From: Microbacterium telephonicum
GTDB taxonomy: Bacteria > Actinomycetota > Actinomycetes > Actinomycetales > Microbacteriaceae
Length of the DNA stretch: 64,000 bases
NCBI RefSeq assembly: GCF_003651225.1
Contig: NZ_RCDB01000003.1
Location: forward strand, 62,001-126,000
Direction of reading: 5' to 3'
A model generated the notes under the pieces. That model was given only the letters and a program-made list of their open reading frames with translations, made no database searches and was not told where the DNA came from. The position numbers and the translations under genes are program-made. Positions 36,773 through 44,316 of the stretch are shown piece after piece. The first letter of the stretch is position 1. Each line of letters starts with the position of its first letter.

Positions 36773-36842
36773 GCCGGGCCGCAGCAAACCCCGGGCTCCA
36801 TCTTCTGCCGCTTCGAGCGGCCTTGCGCCGAGAGGCGTTTCT
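36773..36842 (+). ncRNA. Candidate small structured RNA
   Basis: After a -10-like TAGACT (36761-36766) come three small hairpins in tandem: CCGGG/CCCGG (36774-36778 with 36790-36794), GCCGC-TTCGA-GCGGC (36807-36821) and CGCC-GAGA-GGCG (36826-36837), the last followed by TTTCT as in a terminator. No convincing ORF overlaps. It may be an independent sRNA of about 70 nt or simply the divergent upstream region of pabC. Confidence 0.35.
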
Positions 36843-36957
36843 GCGGTCCGGCACTTTCTTTCCCGCCCGGTCTCGCCTCGTGATGATGGCAGGCGGATGC
36901 CGTCGCGTGGCGCTCCCGCGTATGTCGCCGATCGGCGCCGGGGCGTAGCGTGCGAGC

Positions 36958-37188
36958 TTGCTCGAACTTCGCCCGAATTGCGAACGCTACGACCGCGATC
37001 TGCCCCCGCACGCCGAGGCCTACATCTGCTCCTTCGAGTGCACGTGGTGCGCGACCTGCGCGAAGGGCTTCGGCGCGGACGGATGCCCGAACTGCGGCGG
37101 CGACGTGCAACGGCGTCCGGGGCGTTCCGGCGACGCGTTGCGGCGGCATCCCGCCGGCACTCGGCGCGTGCTCGCCTCGACGTCGTGA
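36958..37188 (+). CDS. DUF1272 family small cysteine-rich protein
   Basis: 76 aa from a TTG. The pattern LELRPNCERYDRDLPPHAEA, then CSFECTWCATCA and GCPNCGGDVQRRP is that of DUF1272, a small metal-binding protein (several CxxC/CxxxC pairs, probably zinc) of unknown function. In relatives the first motif is NCExCD; here the second Cys is Tyr. TAGCGT at 36946-36951 is 6 nt upstream, the leaderless pattern. Confidence 0.78.
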   Translation: MLELRPNCERYDRDLPPHAEAYICSFECTWCATCAKGFGADGCPNCGGDVQRRPGRSGDALRRHPAGTRRVLASTS

Positions 37189-37221
37189 TCGGGGCCTTCG
37201 ACCCCTCCCGACGCGCTCCGG

Positions 37222-37860
37222 TCAGGTGAGGGCGTCGCGGCGCCACAGCACCGCGGCGGCAGTGAGCTCCTCGGCGTAGGTCGCCAGGCGCAGGGCACGC
37301 GCGGTGAATCCACTCGCTCGCGCCGAGTCGACCGCATCCGCGTCGTCGGCGAGGTCGGCCGCCCCGGCCGCCTCCACCCGGCAGAAGGATGCGGCGCGGT
37401 CGAGAGCGACTCCGAAGTCGCCCGTGAACACTCCGCGCAGGATCGCGTCGGAGAGCGCGACGAGCTCATCGGGTCCCGCCGGCGTGGGTGCGCCCGCCAC
37501 GACGTCGTCGGGAGAGGCGAGCGCGTGACGTCCCCGCTCGTACTGGAGGGCGGCGGTGCGCGCGTCGTCGTGCACCATCAGCTGCAGCAGGTAGATGCGC
37601 CACAACGCGCCCGGGAGCGAGCGCGCGGGCGAGCGCGACCAGAGCTCGGCGATGGTGTCGATGCCGTGCGCGTCGGTGAACCCGATCAGCCGGTCGACGA
37701 CGCCGCCGGAGGGGTCGTCGCGCACGCGGGAGACGAGCGCGTTCGCGGTCGCGTGCGCGGCGCGGGACACCTCGGCGGGGTCGGTTCCGGAGTAGGCGCG
37801 GTCGAAGACCTCGCCGGGCCGGCGCACCGGCTTGTGGAACTCGCGGGAGTCGTCGCTCAT
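37222..37860 (-). CDS. Uncharacterised actinobacterial protein
   Basis: 212 aa from the ATG at 37860 (GGAG 3 nt before). Mostly helical: REFHKPVRRPGEVFDRAYSG near the start, LPGALWRIYLLQLMVHDDAR in the middle, and ATYAEELTAAAVLWRRDALT at the end. No catalytic motif or membrane helix seen. I recognise it as a family conserved in Microbacteriaceae with no known function. Convergent with the DUF1272 gene; follows rskA on the same strand. Confidence 0.72.
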   Translation of the reverse strand: MSDDSREFHKPVRRPGEVFDRAYSGTDPAEVSRAAHATANALVSRVRDDPSGGVVDRLIGFTDAHGIDTIAELWSRSPARSLPGALWRIYLLQLMVHDDARTAALQYERGRHALASPDDVVAGAPTPAGPDELVALSDAILRGVFTGDFGVALDRAASFCRVEAAGAADLADDADAVDSARASGFTARALRLATYAEELTAAAVLWRRDALT

Positions 37861-37898
37861 CCGCTCCAGGCTACCCGCGACACCCGGGCACGGACGCG

Positions 37899-38747
37899 TC
37901 AGGTGGTGGTCGGGATGGCGACGATCGGGTCGCTCGTGGGTGCGCCGCTCGGCGATCCGCCGGCGGGTTCCACCGTGACGGCGACCACGTCGCCGGGCTG
38001 CATCGCTCCGCTCAGCTCGGTCGTCGTCCTCGCACCGGACGCCTCGAAGGTGCCGGCGGAAACCGGCGCGTCGCCGCGGACGAACCAGAGTTCGTAGGTC
38101 TGGTCGGCCGGCAGCGCCGCGAGGTCGTCCATGACCATCACGACCGAGCCGACGGACTCCGACCAGTGCAGCGTCGCGACCGTGCCGTCGCTGAGATCGG
38201 CGGAGGCGCTCTGCGCGTCGGGAGCCTCCTCGATGCGGTGCAGCGCCTGCACGTCGGCCGGCGTCTGCCACAGGTTCGAGAGCGCGCCCACCCCCCAGCC
38301 GAGGCCGACCAGCAGCACCATGGATGCGGCCAGTCCGAAGATCGCACGCGTCCAGTTGCGGCGCTGCACCGTCTGCATCATCTCGGTCGACGGTGCCGGC
38401 TCCGCGCTCGGCGGGGGCGCGTCGTTCTCGTCTGCGGGAGCGTCGTCGCGCGATACCGCAGCCGCCGCGATGTCTTCCGCAGCCGCTGCGGGAGTGTCGG
38501 GCGCCGCAGACGCCTCGGCCTCCGTCGGGTCGGCGATCTGCGCGAGCAGGCGTGCGCGCAGATCGCGCGGCGGGGCGAGTTCGGCGGGGACGTCCGCCAG
38601 AGACGCCGCCGTGGCGGCATCCGCCGACGCGATCGCCGCCCACTCCGGGTGCGCGTCGAGCGCATCGAGGAACGCACGCTCATCGGAGGGCGACAGCGCG
38701 TGCAGCGCGTGGCCCGCCGAGAGTTCGAGGAACTCGTCGAGGTTCAC
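37899..38747 (-). CDS. rskA: Anti-sigma factor, RskA family
   Basis: 282 aa. A cytoplasmic sigma-binding domain (LDEFLELSAGHALHALSPSD), a long Ala/Asp/Pro-rich linker, one membrane helix near 145-165 (AIFGLAASMVLLVGLGWGVG) and the extracellular RskA domain with YELWFVRGDAPVSAGTF. It holds SigK inactive until cut by proteases. It lacks the zinc HxxxCxxC motif, as SigK-type anti-sigma factors do. The ATG overlaps the sigK stop by 4 nt. Confidence 0.92.
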   Translation of the reverse strand: MNLDEFLELSAGHALHALSPSDERAFLDALDAHPEWAAIASADAATAASLADVPAELAPPRDLRARLLAQIADPTEAEASAAPDTPAAAAEDIAAAAVSRDDAPADENDAPPPSAEPAPSTEMMQTVQRRNWTRAIFGLAASMVLLVGLGWGVGALSNLWQTPADVQALHRIEEAPDAQSASADLSDGTVATLHWSESVGSVVMVMDDLAALPADQTYELWFVRGDAPVSAGTFEASGARTTTELSGAMQPGDVVAVTVEPAGGSPSGAPTSDPIVAIPTTT

Positions 38748-39343
38748 GATGTCACCCCCATCTCCGTGCGCAGACGCGACAGTCCGTCGCGCATCCGTGT
38801 CTTGATCGTCCCGAGCGGAGCGCCCACGAGAGCGGCGATCTCGCTCTGCGAGTAGCCACCGTAATACGAGAGGGTGAGGGCTTCCTGTTGCGGCTCAGGC
38901 AGCGCGGACAGCGCCCGCACCACCTTCTCCGCTTCGATCGCCGTCTCCACCCTCTCGTCCACTCTCTCGGACGGCGTGTTCAGCTCCCGCATCCCCGCCG
39001 CCACGTCGCGATCGGCCGCCGATTGCGACGACCGCACCCGATCCACGGCCCGACGATGCGCGATCGTCAGGATCCAGGATCGTCCCTGACCTTTGTTCGG
39101 AGCGAACGCCCCGGCGGATTGCCAGATCTCGAGGAAGACCTCCTGGAGCACTTCCTCGGCCTGTGCGCGGTTGACGATGACCCGCACGAGCAGGCCGAAC
39201 ACGCGCGGCGACAGCAGGTCGTAGAGGGCGGCGAAGGCGGCCTGGTCCCCGTCGGCGGTGCGCGCGAGCAGGGTGCCGACGGCGTCGATCGACGACCCGT
39301 CGTCGGGTACGTCCATGCCGTCGATGACCATCCCGTCAAGCAT
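38744..39343 (-). CDS. sigK: ECF sigma factor SigK
   Basis: 199 aa. Region 2 (QAAFAALYDLLSPRVFGLLV ... EEVLQEVFLEIWQ), region 2.4 GRSWILTIAHRRAVDRVR, region 4 LPEPQQEALTLSYYGGYSQS then EIAALVGAPLGTIKTRMRDG. Directs polymerase to a small regulon under control of RskA. Start: first ATG of a cluster (39343); Met6 or Met10 are alternatives, and no good ribosome site separates them. Confidence 0.93.
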   Translation of the reverse strand: MLDGMVIDGMDVPDDGSSIDAVGTLLARTADGDQAAFAALYDLLSPRVFGLLVRVIVNRAQAEEVLQEVFLEIWQSAGAFAPNKGQGRSWILTIAHRRAVDRVRSSQSAADRDVAAGMRELNTPSERVDERVETAIEAEKVVRALSALPEPQQEALTLSYYGGYSQSEIAALVGAPLGTIKTRMRDGLSRLRTEMGVTS

Positions 39344-39449
39344 GCCCTATCGGGAGCGGATTCCCGCGACCGGACGAGAGCGGATGCGGATGCCACCCGC
39401 TCTCACCCGGAGCGGCCCGAGGCCGACGAGCCAGTAGGCTGGACGGTGA

Positions 39450-39522
39450 GGGCCTCTAGCTCAGTCGGTAGAGCATCGGACTTTTAATCCGCGGGTCGTG
39501 GGTTCGAGCCCCACGGGGCCCA
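39450..39522 (+). tRNA. tRNA-Lys (anticodon TTT)
   Basis: 73-nt cloverleaf: acceptor GGGCCTC/GGGGCCC with one T-G pair, D-arm with TAGCTCAGTCGGTAGAGC, anticodon stem TCGGA/TCCGC-like around CTTTTAA, T-arm GTGGG-TTCGAGC-CCCAC. CCA not encoded. -10 TAGGCT is at 39435-39440. Confidence 0.98.
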
Positions 39523-39590
39523 CCCTTCTATTCCGCCTCGATCCCCGGGAAACCACTGAGATCGCGGTCGCCGCGTGTGTCTCATCGTCG

Positions 39591-40157
39591 TCATAGGGTG
39601 TGCGGAGCGCTGCGATCCGACGCGTCGGATGCGGCGACCTGGAACTTGAAGCCCACGTGGGAGTCGACGAACCCGAGGCGGCGGTAGAAGCGGTGCGCGT
39701 CGGCTCGCGCAGCATCGGAGGTGAGTTGCACGAGGGAAGCACCCAGCTCGATCGCCGCCCGCTCGACTACCCAGCGCATCAGCGCTCCCCCGATGCCGGC
39801 GGAGCGCTGGTCACGCGCCACTCGTACCGCCTCGACCAGTAGCCGTGTGGTGCCACGACGGGACATCCCGGGAATCACCGTCAGCTGCAATGTTGCGACG
39901 ATCGCCCCGGCGGGGTCGACGGCGACAATGAGCTCATTACTGGGATCACCGATGATTCGATCGAGCGCGGCTGCGTATGCCGGCTCGTCCTCTTCATTCG
40001 CGACATCGCCGCGGCCGGCGCTGATCGGATCGTCCGCCAAGAGCCGGATGAGTGCTCGAAGGTCATCACTTCGCGCCCGCCGGACGGCGACATCACCAGC
40101 CGCCGCGGCCACGGACTGGGGAAGAACCAAGCGATCGAGCACAGCCCATTCTCGCAA
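39591..40157 (-). CDS. GNAT family N-acetyltransferase
   Basis: 188 aa. The GNAT core is VRRARSDDLRALIRLLADDP, IVATLQLTVIPGMSRRGT, acetyl-CoA motif ARDQRSAGIGGALMRW (Q/RxxGxG/A) and ADAHRFYRRLGFVDSHVGFK. An N-terminal extension of about 20 residues precedes the fold; a later start at about residue 20 is possible. Substrate unknown. First gene after tRNA-Lys, at the border of the degraded region. Confidence 0.85.
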   Translation of the reverse strand: MREWAVLDRLVLPQSVAAAAGDVAVRRARSDDLRALIRLLADDPISAGRGDVANEEDEPAYAAALDRIIGDPSNELIVAVDPAGAIVATLQLTVIPGMSRRGTTRLLVEAVRVARDQRSAGIGGALMRWVVERAAIELGASLVQLTSDAARADAHRFYRRLGFVDSHVGFKFQVAASDASDRSAPHTL

Positions 40158-40233
40158 CCCCGTGAGCTTGCGCCATGACGCACCCGCTCGGACAAGAATC
40201 GGCGCGTAAGAATCTCCCTGCTAGGAGTCCGCG

Positions 40234-40416
40234 TCAGTCGAAGCCGACGCTGGTGATGAGGTCTATCCGTCCGGCGCCGATGCCCTCGAGGACGACTCGT
40301 TCGTAGTCGGGGATGTCGGCGGGCAGATCGGAAAGGACGAACCACGCGATCCGTGCGCACTTGCGGGGCTCCATGATCTCTGGCTCACCGATCCAGTGGT
40401 GGGCGGTGAAGAACCA
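40234..40416 (-). pseudogene. NUDIX hydrolase remnant (C-terminal part)
   Basis: On the minus strand the last 60 residues (FFTAHHWIGEPEIMEPRKCA, then RIAWFVLSDLPADIPDYERV and SVGFD) look like the C-terminal half of a NUDIX hydrolase with FFxxxxWxGEPxxxEPxKC. The NUDIX box itself is gone; upstream of about 40416 the same frame becomes unrelated (the opposite strand encodes an AIM24-like piece). No start codon of its own. Confidence 0.6.
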
Positions 40417-40426
40417 GCCGGATCGA

Positions 40427-40618
40427 GTGTTCGGGCGGCGCGAAACCGAACAGAAGCTCACCGGCAACGGCACCGCCTGGGTGCAGCTCGCCGGCGAGAT
40501 CACCGAGTACGACCTGCCCGCCGGGCAGTCCCTGCTCATCCACCCCGGACACCTCGCCCTCTTCGACGCTTCGATGCAACTCGAGTTCACGTCTATCAAG
40601 GGCATCAAGAGCAGCTGA
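40427..40618 (+). pseudogene. AIM24-family fragment
   Basis: The plus strand reads VFGRRETEQKLTGNGTAWVQ, LAGEITEYDLPAGQSLLIHP and GHLALFDASMQLEFTSIKGI, the C-terminal barrel of AIM24-type proteins, then stops at 40618 a few residues later; the usual ending and the whole N-terminal half are missing. It abuts the oppositely oriented NUDIX remnant with about 10 nt between. Confidence 0.6.
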
Positions 40619-40744
40619 TCGGCACACTGCATTTCACCGCCGATCCCGAGCCGCGGCACCGAACCGTCCCCGCGGCCTGAACGCGGAAGACGCGCCCTCC
40701 GCGCGCTGCTCTTCGCCGCCGTGCCAGGGGGCTAGCGTGGTGGG

Positions 40745-41029
40745 ATGGGCGACGTCTTCCTCACGGGACTGCTGGTGTGCTCCACGAGAGAGGAGGCTGA
40801 GCTCGTGGAGCGGCTCCTCCCCGACCACGTGGCCCTCACCCGCGCGGAACCCGGCTGCGCGTCCTTCGAGGTGACGCGCCGACCGGACTCCCTGATGTGG
40901 GAGGTCCAGGAGCGCTTCAACAGCGAAGAGTCGTTCCGGGCTCACCAGTCGCGGGGCGCGCTGAGCGCGTGGGGACGCGAAACCGCAGGGATCGAGCGCC
41001 GCTACACCGTCACCGGCCTCACGAGCTGA
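40745..41029 (+). CDS. Antibiotic biosynthesis monooxygenase (ABM) domain protein
   Basis: 94 aa dimeric alpha-beta-barrel type protein: LTGLLVCSTREEAELVERLL, HVALTRAEPGCASFEVTRR, WEVQERFNSEESFRAHQ. Related proteins are quinol or heme-degrading monooxygenases; this one cannot be placed more precisely. TAGCGT (40733-40738) is 6 nt before the ATG: leaderless start. It looks intact, unlike its neighbours. Confidence 0.85.
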   Translation: MGDVFLTGLLVCSTREEAELVERLLPDHVALTRAEPGCASFEVTRRPDSLMWEVQERFNSEESFRAHQSRGALSAWGRETAGIERRYTVTGLTS

Positions 41030-41355
41030 TCACCGAACCTCCGCGCGATGCACATCTCATCACGCTGCTACGGCCGATAGTCCTCCGGCCGGGAACGGGT
41101 CGCCGTGGGCGGGAAAACGAGGTCTCCGTTCATCTGCTCGGGTGGCTTCCCGACGGCGCCGATGAAGGCGACCGCCCGGAAGAGCGCCCGCCCGATCGCG
41201 CGGAGCACCTGCATCCCTCGTCGCCCTCGATCCTCCATGACACGAAGATGAGCCGTGACCCGGTCGAACCGCGGCTGAAGAGAATCGTCGGCACACCCCT
41301 CACGACCAGACCTCTCCGCGCGGGCAGTACGCTAACTGGCGGGGATGGAGAGCGA
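41030..41355. other. 326-bp region without an assigned large gene
   Basis: Holds the small minus-strand ORF 41068-41214, and a TACGCT-like -10 at about 41328-41333 before the ScbR-like gene; otherwise no convincing coding signal. Confidence 0.5.
41068..41214 (-). CDS. Candidate 48-aa membrane-associated small protein
   Basis: ATG at 41214 opens MQVLRAIGRALFRAVAFIGA, a hydrophobic/basic helix, followed by a polar Pro-rich part (VGKPPEQMNGDLVFPP, RSRPEDYRP) and TAG. The amino-acid make-up is protein-like, whereas overlapping frames are Arg/Ser/Pro noise. An in-frame ATG at 41238 would add eight residues and has CATCTT 6 nt upstream. Divergent from the ScbR-like regulator. No family recognised. 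Confidence 0.45.
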   Translation of the reverse strand: MQVLRAIGRALFRAVAFIGAVGKPPEQMNGDLVFPPTATRSRPEDYRP

Positions 41356-42027
41356 ATGGTCCAACAGCAGCAGCGGGCGATCGAGACCAAGGAGCAGCTG
41401 CTCAGCGCGGCTGCGGAGGTGTTCGGCCGACAGGGCTACCGTGCGACGACGCTCAACGACATCCTGGGCTCGACAAACCTGACGCAGGGCGCCCTCTACT
41501 TCCACTTCAAGTCGAAGGTCGGCATCGCGGAGGAGATCCTCCGCCGTCAGCACGAACTGTCGAACGCGCTGGGCGCGTCGTTCCTGCAGTCCGGCGACGG
41601 CGGTCTCGTCAGCATTGTCCGGCTGTCCGGCGCGCTCGCCGCGCAGATCCTCACCGAACCGATCGTGCGCGCCGGCCTGCGCCTGGGCACGGAGTCCGCG
41701 GAAGACCTGCCCGGCGCCGCAGCTCCCTATCGGGACTGGATCGAGATGGCGCACGAACTGTTGCGCCGGGCCGACACCGAAGGCGACCTTCGTCCCGGCC
41801 TGAACCTGGAAGCAGCCGCAGAGCTGGTGATCTCGGCGTTCACCGGCACACAGTTCGTCTCGGCGGCCCTGTCGGGCAGTGCGGATCTGCTGGAGCGACT
41901 CGAGCGCCTGTGGCCGGTGCTGCTGGGGGGCATGGCCGGAGATCCGGGACATCCCGCGGTCGCCCGGGCATCCGAACTCGTCCGCGCGGGCGCGTCCACC
42001 GGGATGGACGCCGGAATCCCGAGTTGA
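41356..42027 (+). CDS. TetR-family ScbR/ArpA-like autoregulator receptor
   Basis: 223 aa. N-terminal HTH: AIETKEQLLSAAAEVFGRQG, LNDILGSTNLTQGALYFHFK with the TetR recognition helix. The C-terminal ligand domain (LSGALAAQILTEPIVRAGLR, AAAPYRDWIEMAHELLRRAD) is that of gamma-butyrolactone receptor homologues of Streptomyces. ATG follows GGAGAG. No butyrolactone synthase (AfsA) is in the window, so its ligand is unknown. Probably represses itself or the divergent small gene. Confidence 0.85.
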   Translation: MVQQQQRAIETKEQLLSAAAEVFGRQGYRATTLNDILGSTNLTQGALYFHFKSKVGIAEEILRRQHELSNALGASFLQSGDGGLVSIVRLSGALAAQILTEPIVRAGLRLGTESAEDLPGAAAPYRDWIEMAHELLRRADTEGDLRPGLNLEAAAELVISAFTGTQFVSAALSGSADLLERLERLWPVLLGGMAGDPGHPAVARASELVRAGASTGMDAGIPS

Positions 42028-42055
42028 TGGCCGCCGCGATGCGGTGTCCAGGAGC

Positions 42056-42084
42056 TTGCAGCTTTACATAGTAGTTGCTACGTT
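42056..42084 (+). promoter_or_regulatory. Strong promoter-like site with operator in the spacer
   Basis: TTGCAG (-35), 17 nt, TACGTT (-10). The spacer includes the inverted repeat GTAG-TTG-CTAC (42071-42081) in an unusually AT-rich patch, like a MarR/TetR-type operator. Nothing coding follows before the terminator at 42208. Confidence 0.5.
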
Positions 42085-42207
42085 TTGGGGAGCGTCCGCT
42101 CGATCGTCGCGCGCCGGGAGCCCGCCAGAGTTCCTACAGCGCGATCGCGGAGCAACGCCGATTCCGGGCGCTCGTCGCGGGGGCGCGGAGCGCGGGTCCT
42201 CGGAACA

Positions 42208-42248
42208 CGACGGTCCCTCCCCGATGGCTTCCGGTGGAGGGACCGTCG
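42208..42248. terminator. Terminator hairpin, 13 bp
   Basis: Perfect stem CGACGGTCCCTCC/GGAGGGACCGTCG with a 15-nt loop; works for transcripts from either side (ScbR-like gene or the promoter at 42056 on +, arginase remnant on -). Confidence 0.75.
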
Positions 42249-42340
42249 ACCACGCCCAACAGGGTTTTCTCCGCGGAGGCACGACGTCGAGCTGACCGCC
42301 CACCTCCTGACCCGCGGAATCGGGGGCAGTCGTCCGGGAC

Positions 42341-43021
42341 TCACTTGCTGCTGCCGGCTCGTGCACCTGTGCCGAGAGCGGCCAATCCGTCCACCACGAG
42401 ATCGCTGACCGTCGCTGCGTGACGTCCGTCGGGGTCGAGATCGGGGTCGAAGACGGTGACGGAGGCACCCACGGCACCCGGCGACAGGCACTGCAGCAGC
42501 GTGATCAGGCGCTCGAGGTCGCCCCCTCCCGGACTCGGGCTGTCGACGGCCGGCATGACGCGCGGATCCAACACATCGACATCGACCTGCACCCAGTAGT
42601 CCGGGCCCGCCACCCGCCGCGCGGCATCCGCAATGCCCGTCGCACCCGCACGGATCTCTGCCGACGTACGTCCTCGCCGCGACAGCGCCACGCCGATCCC
42701 GATGAGAACGCTGCAGTCGCCTCCGATGACCAACGGGGCGTGGCCCGACTCGAGCACATCCTGCCGTCGGTCGGCGAGCCGTCGTGCATGCCCGACGAGC
42801 TCGGTCTCGTTGCGGACACGACCGGACGGCCGCACCCCGTCGTCGTCGTCGACGTACCGCCCTGCGAGCACGACGCCCGCGTCGACGGCGCGCCGCTCGT
42901 GAAGCCGACGGTGGAGTCCCGCTTGCCGCAGCGCTTCCGGCGCCTTCCCCGCGCCGGGCATCCCTCCCGGCTGCGGAGGGCGGCGACCGAGGTTGCTCGG
43001 AACCGACAGCGGTGCGATCAC
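42341..43021 (-). pseudogene. Arginase/ureohydrolase gene with internal deletion
   Basis: 226 aa open frame, against about 290-300 in intact relatives. The start (MIAPLSVPSNLGRRPPQPGG), VIGGDCSVLIGIGVALSRRG (Gly-Gly-Asp metal loop, 100-118) and VDVDVLDPRVMPAVDSPSPG (Asp147, Asp149) are clear. Right after RRGR (118) the frame jumps to TSAEIRAG, skipping the segment that normally holds the DAHxD manganese site. Without it the enzyme should be dead, though the frame is intact. Could still be a recent deletion or a sequencing artefact. Confidence 0.65.
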
Positions 43022-43067
43022 GGCGACAGCCTGTCAGCGGCCACGGACATTCCCCGCTGCGCGCGGG

Positions 43068-43349
43068 TCAGCCGTCGGTCGCGGCCCGTCGGCTCAGCGC
43101 CTCGATCGCTGCACGCAGCGCCAGCCCCCGCACGGTCAGGGCGTAGGCGCGCGTGTTGTGATGTAGCGGGAGGCGTGCCAGCACGCCTGCGGCCTCCAGT
43201 TCGCGCAGCCGCGTGGCGAGGATGTTCGTCGGTACACCGAGGTCGGGGTGGAGGTCACCGTAGCGCTGCGGCCCATCGAGCAACCGCTCCACGATCAGCA
43301 GCGACCACCGGGCCCCGACCACCTCGAGGGCCGAAGCCAGCGCACTCAC
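43068..43349 (-). CDS. HxlR-like winged-helix regulator
   Basis: 93 aa from a GTG that overlaps the VOC stop (GTGA). SALASALEVVGARWSLLIVE, RLLDGPQRYGDLHPDLGVPT, ILATRLRELEAAGVL and the wing HHNTRAYALTVRG give the HxlR fold (RYGDL), slightly shorter than usual at both ends. It may have controlled the coupled VOC gene. Function otherwise unknown. Confidence 0.7.
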   Translation of the reverse strand: MSALASALEVVGARWSLLIVERLLDGPQRYGDLHPDLGVPTNILATRLRELEAAGVLARLPLHHNTRAYALTVRGLALRAAIEALSRRAATDG

Positions 43350-43531
43350 GCGGCGGGGTCGGGTTCCGGTTTCATCCAGAACGGGGAGTAGTGGTACCCG
43401 TCGGGGTCGTCGATGGCGAAGCACGACACGTTCTGATCCGACATCTCCGCGTTCAGCGACCACCCCAGCGCCCTGTAGAAGGCGGTGGCGCGTTCGACGC
43501 TCTGGACTGGGCAGGTGATGAACAGACTCAT
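43346..43531 (-). pseudogene. VOC/glyoxalase-family gene with internal deletion
   Basis: 61 aa: the start SLFITCPVQSVERATAFYRA and LGWSLNAEMSDQNVSCFAID is a VOC N-terminus, and DPDGYHYSPFWMKPEP is its normal C-terminal end; about 65-70 residues between are missing. Full-length relatives have about 130 aa. The frame remains open and is coupled to the HxlR-like gene. Confidence 0.65.
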
Positions 43532-43801
43532 GGGCAGATGCCGGCAAAAGCAAGTGCCACGTCAAGGCTGCGGCGCTGCGTCGGTTAGCGTCTCGAGAGC
43601 GTCGAAGTCAAGCCTCGACGGAAATCCCGTTGCGCCGCATATCGTGGACCTCAGCCCGCCAGCCGGTTCGGGTCGGCCGCCGGGACAGGCTTCGGGTCGA
43701 GCACATCAGCCCGCTCCCCGAAGCCGCGGCGCCCCACCGCCCACCTGCTCGACCGCGGCACGATCATGGCCCGACCTCAGTTCGACGACGCGCCTGGGTC
43801 G
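43532..43801. other. 270-bp intergenic stretch
   Basis: A TAGCGT -10-like hexamer on + at 43586-43591 but no start codon at the right distance; I see no protein-like frame. Possibly remains of another deleted gene. Confidence 0.4.
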
Positions 43802-44239
43802 TCACGCCTGAGGGCCGTAGCCCCGGCCCCACCGCAGCATCCAGGACTCCGGGGCGGTGAGCTGCTGGAAGCCGAACTGCTCGTACAGGCCGTGCGCGTC
43901 CGCCGTGAACAGCGCGATCCGTTTCAGGCCGAGCGGCTCGAGATCATCGACGATGCCCGCCATGATGCGCTTGCCGACCCCGCGGCCGCGCGCGCCGGGA
44001 TCGACGAAGACATCCGCGATCCAGGCGAACGTCGCCGCGTCGGTGATCGCGCGCGCGTAGGCGAGCTGCCGACCGTCGCCCTCGTCGAACACGCCGTAGT
44101 TGCGCGATCCGGCCATCGCCGCCTCCTGCGCCTCGCGACTGCGCCCCCGGGCCCAATACGACTCCTCCGACAGCCAGCGGTGCACGCGCGCGACATCCAT
44201 CGCGGCGGTGTCGGCGGAGAAGACGAGGTCGGATCCCAT
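43802..44239 (-). CDS. GNAT family N-acetyltransferase
   Basis: 145 aa from the ATG at 44239. YWARGRSREAQ near the start, YARAITDAATFAWIADVFVD, GARGRGVGKRIMAGIVDDLE (acetyl-CoA motif) and LYEQFGFQQLTAPESWMLR. The YWA...WI.DVFV pattern resembles the GCN5 subgroup acting on small molecules, but the substrate is unknown. It appears whole. Divergent from the SDR remnant. Confidence 0.85.
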   Translation of the reverse strand: MGSDLVFSADTAAMDVARVHRWLSEESYWARGRSREAQEAAMAGSRNYGVFDEGDGRQLAYARAITDAATFAWIADVFVDPGARGRGVGKRIMAGIVDDLEPLGLKRIALFTADAHGLYEQFGFQQLTAPESWMLRWGRGYGPQA

Positions 44240-44316
44240 GCGACGATCCAACCACCGCGGCGGCCGCGGATCGGCGGTCCACGGCGACATCTGTGGACTG
44301 CCGCGGCCTCGACAGG

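Larger units (their letters stand above)
42028..42340. other. 313-bp non-coding stretch after the ScbR-like gene
   Basis: Contains an AT-rich promoter-like site (42056-42084) and a perfect terminator hairpin (42208-42248), but none of the six frames looks like protein. Confidence 0.6.

Noticed and set aside
36741..36850. 4.5S SRP RNA or 6C RNA
   Set aside because: The conserved SRP GGAAGG/AGCA pattern and the C-runs of 6C RNA are absent, so only a generic sRNA candidate is reported.
36728..37246. Minus-strand ORFs overlapping the DUF1272 gene
   Set aside because: Arg/Thr/Pro noise, while the plus frame holds the conserved Cys pattern of DUF1272.
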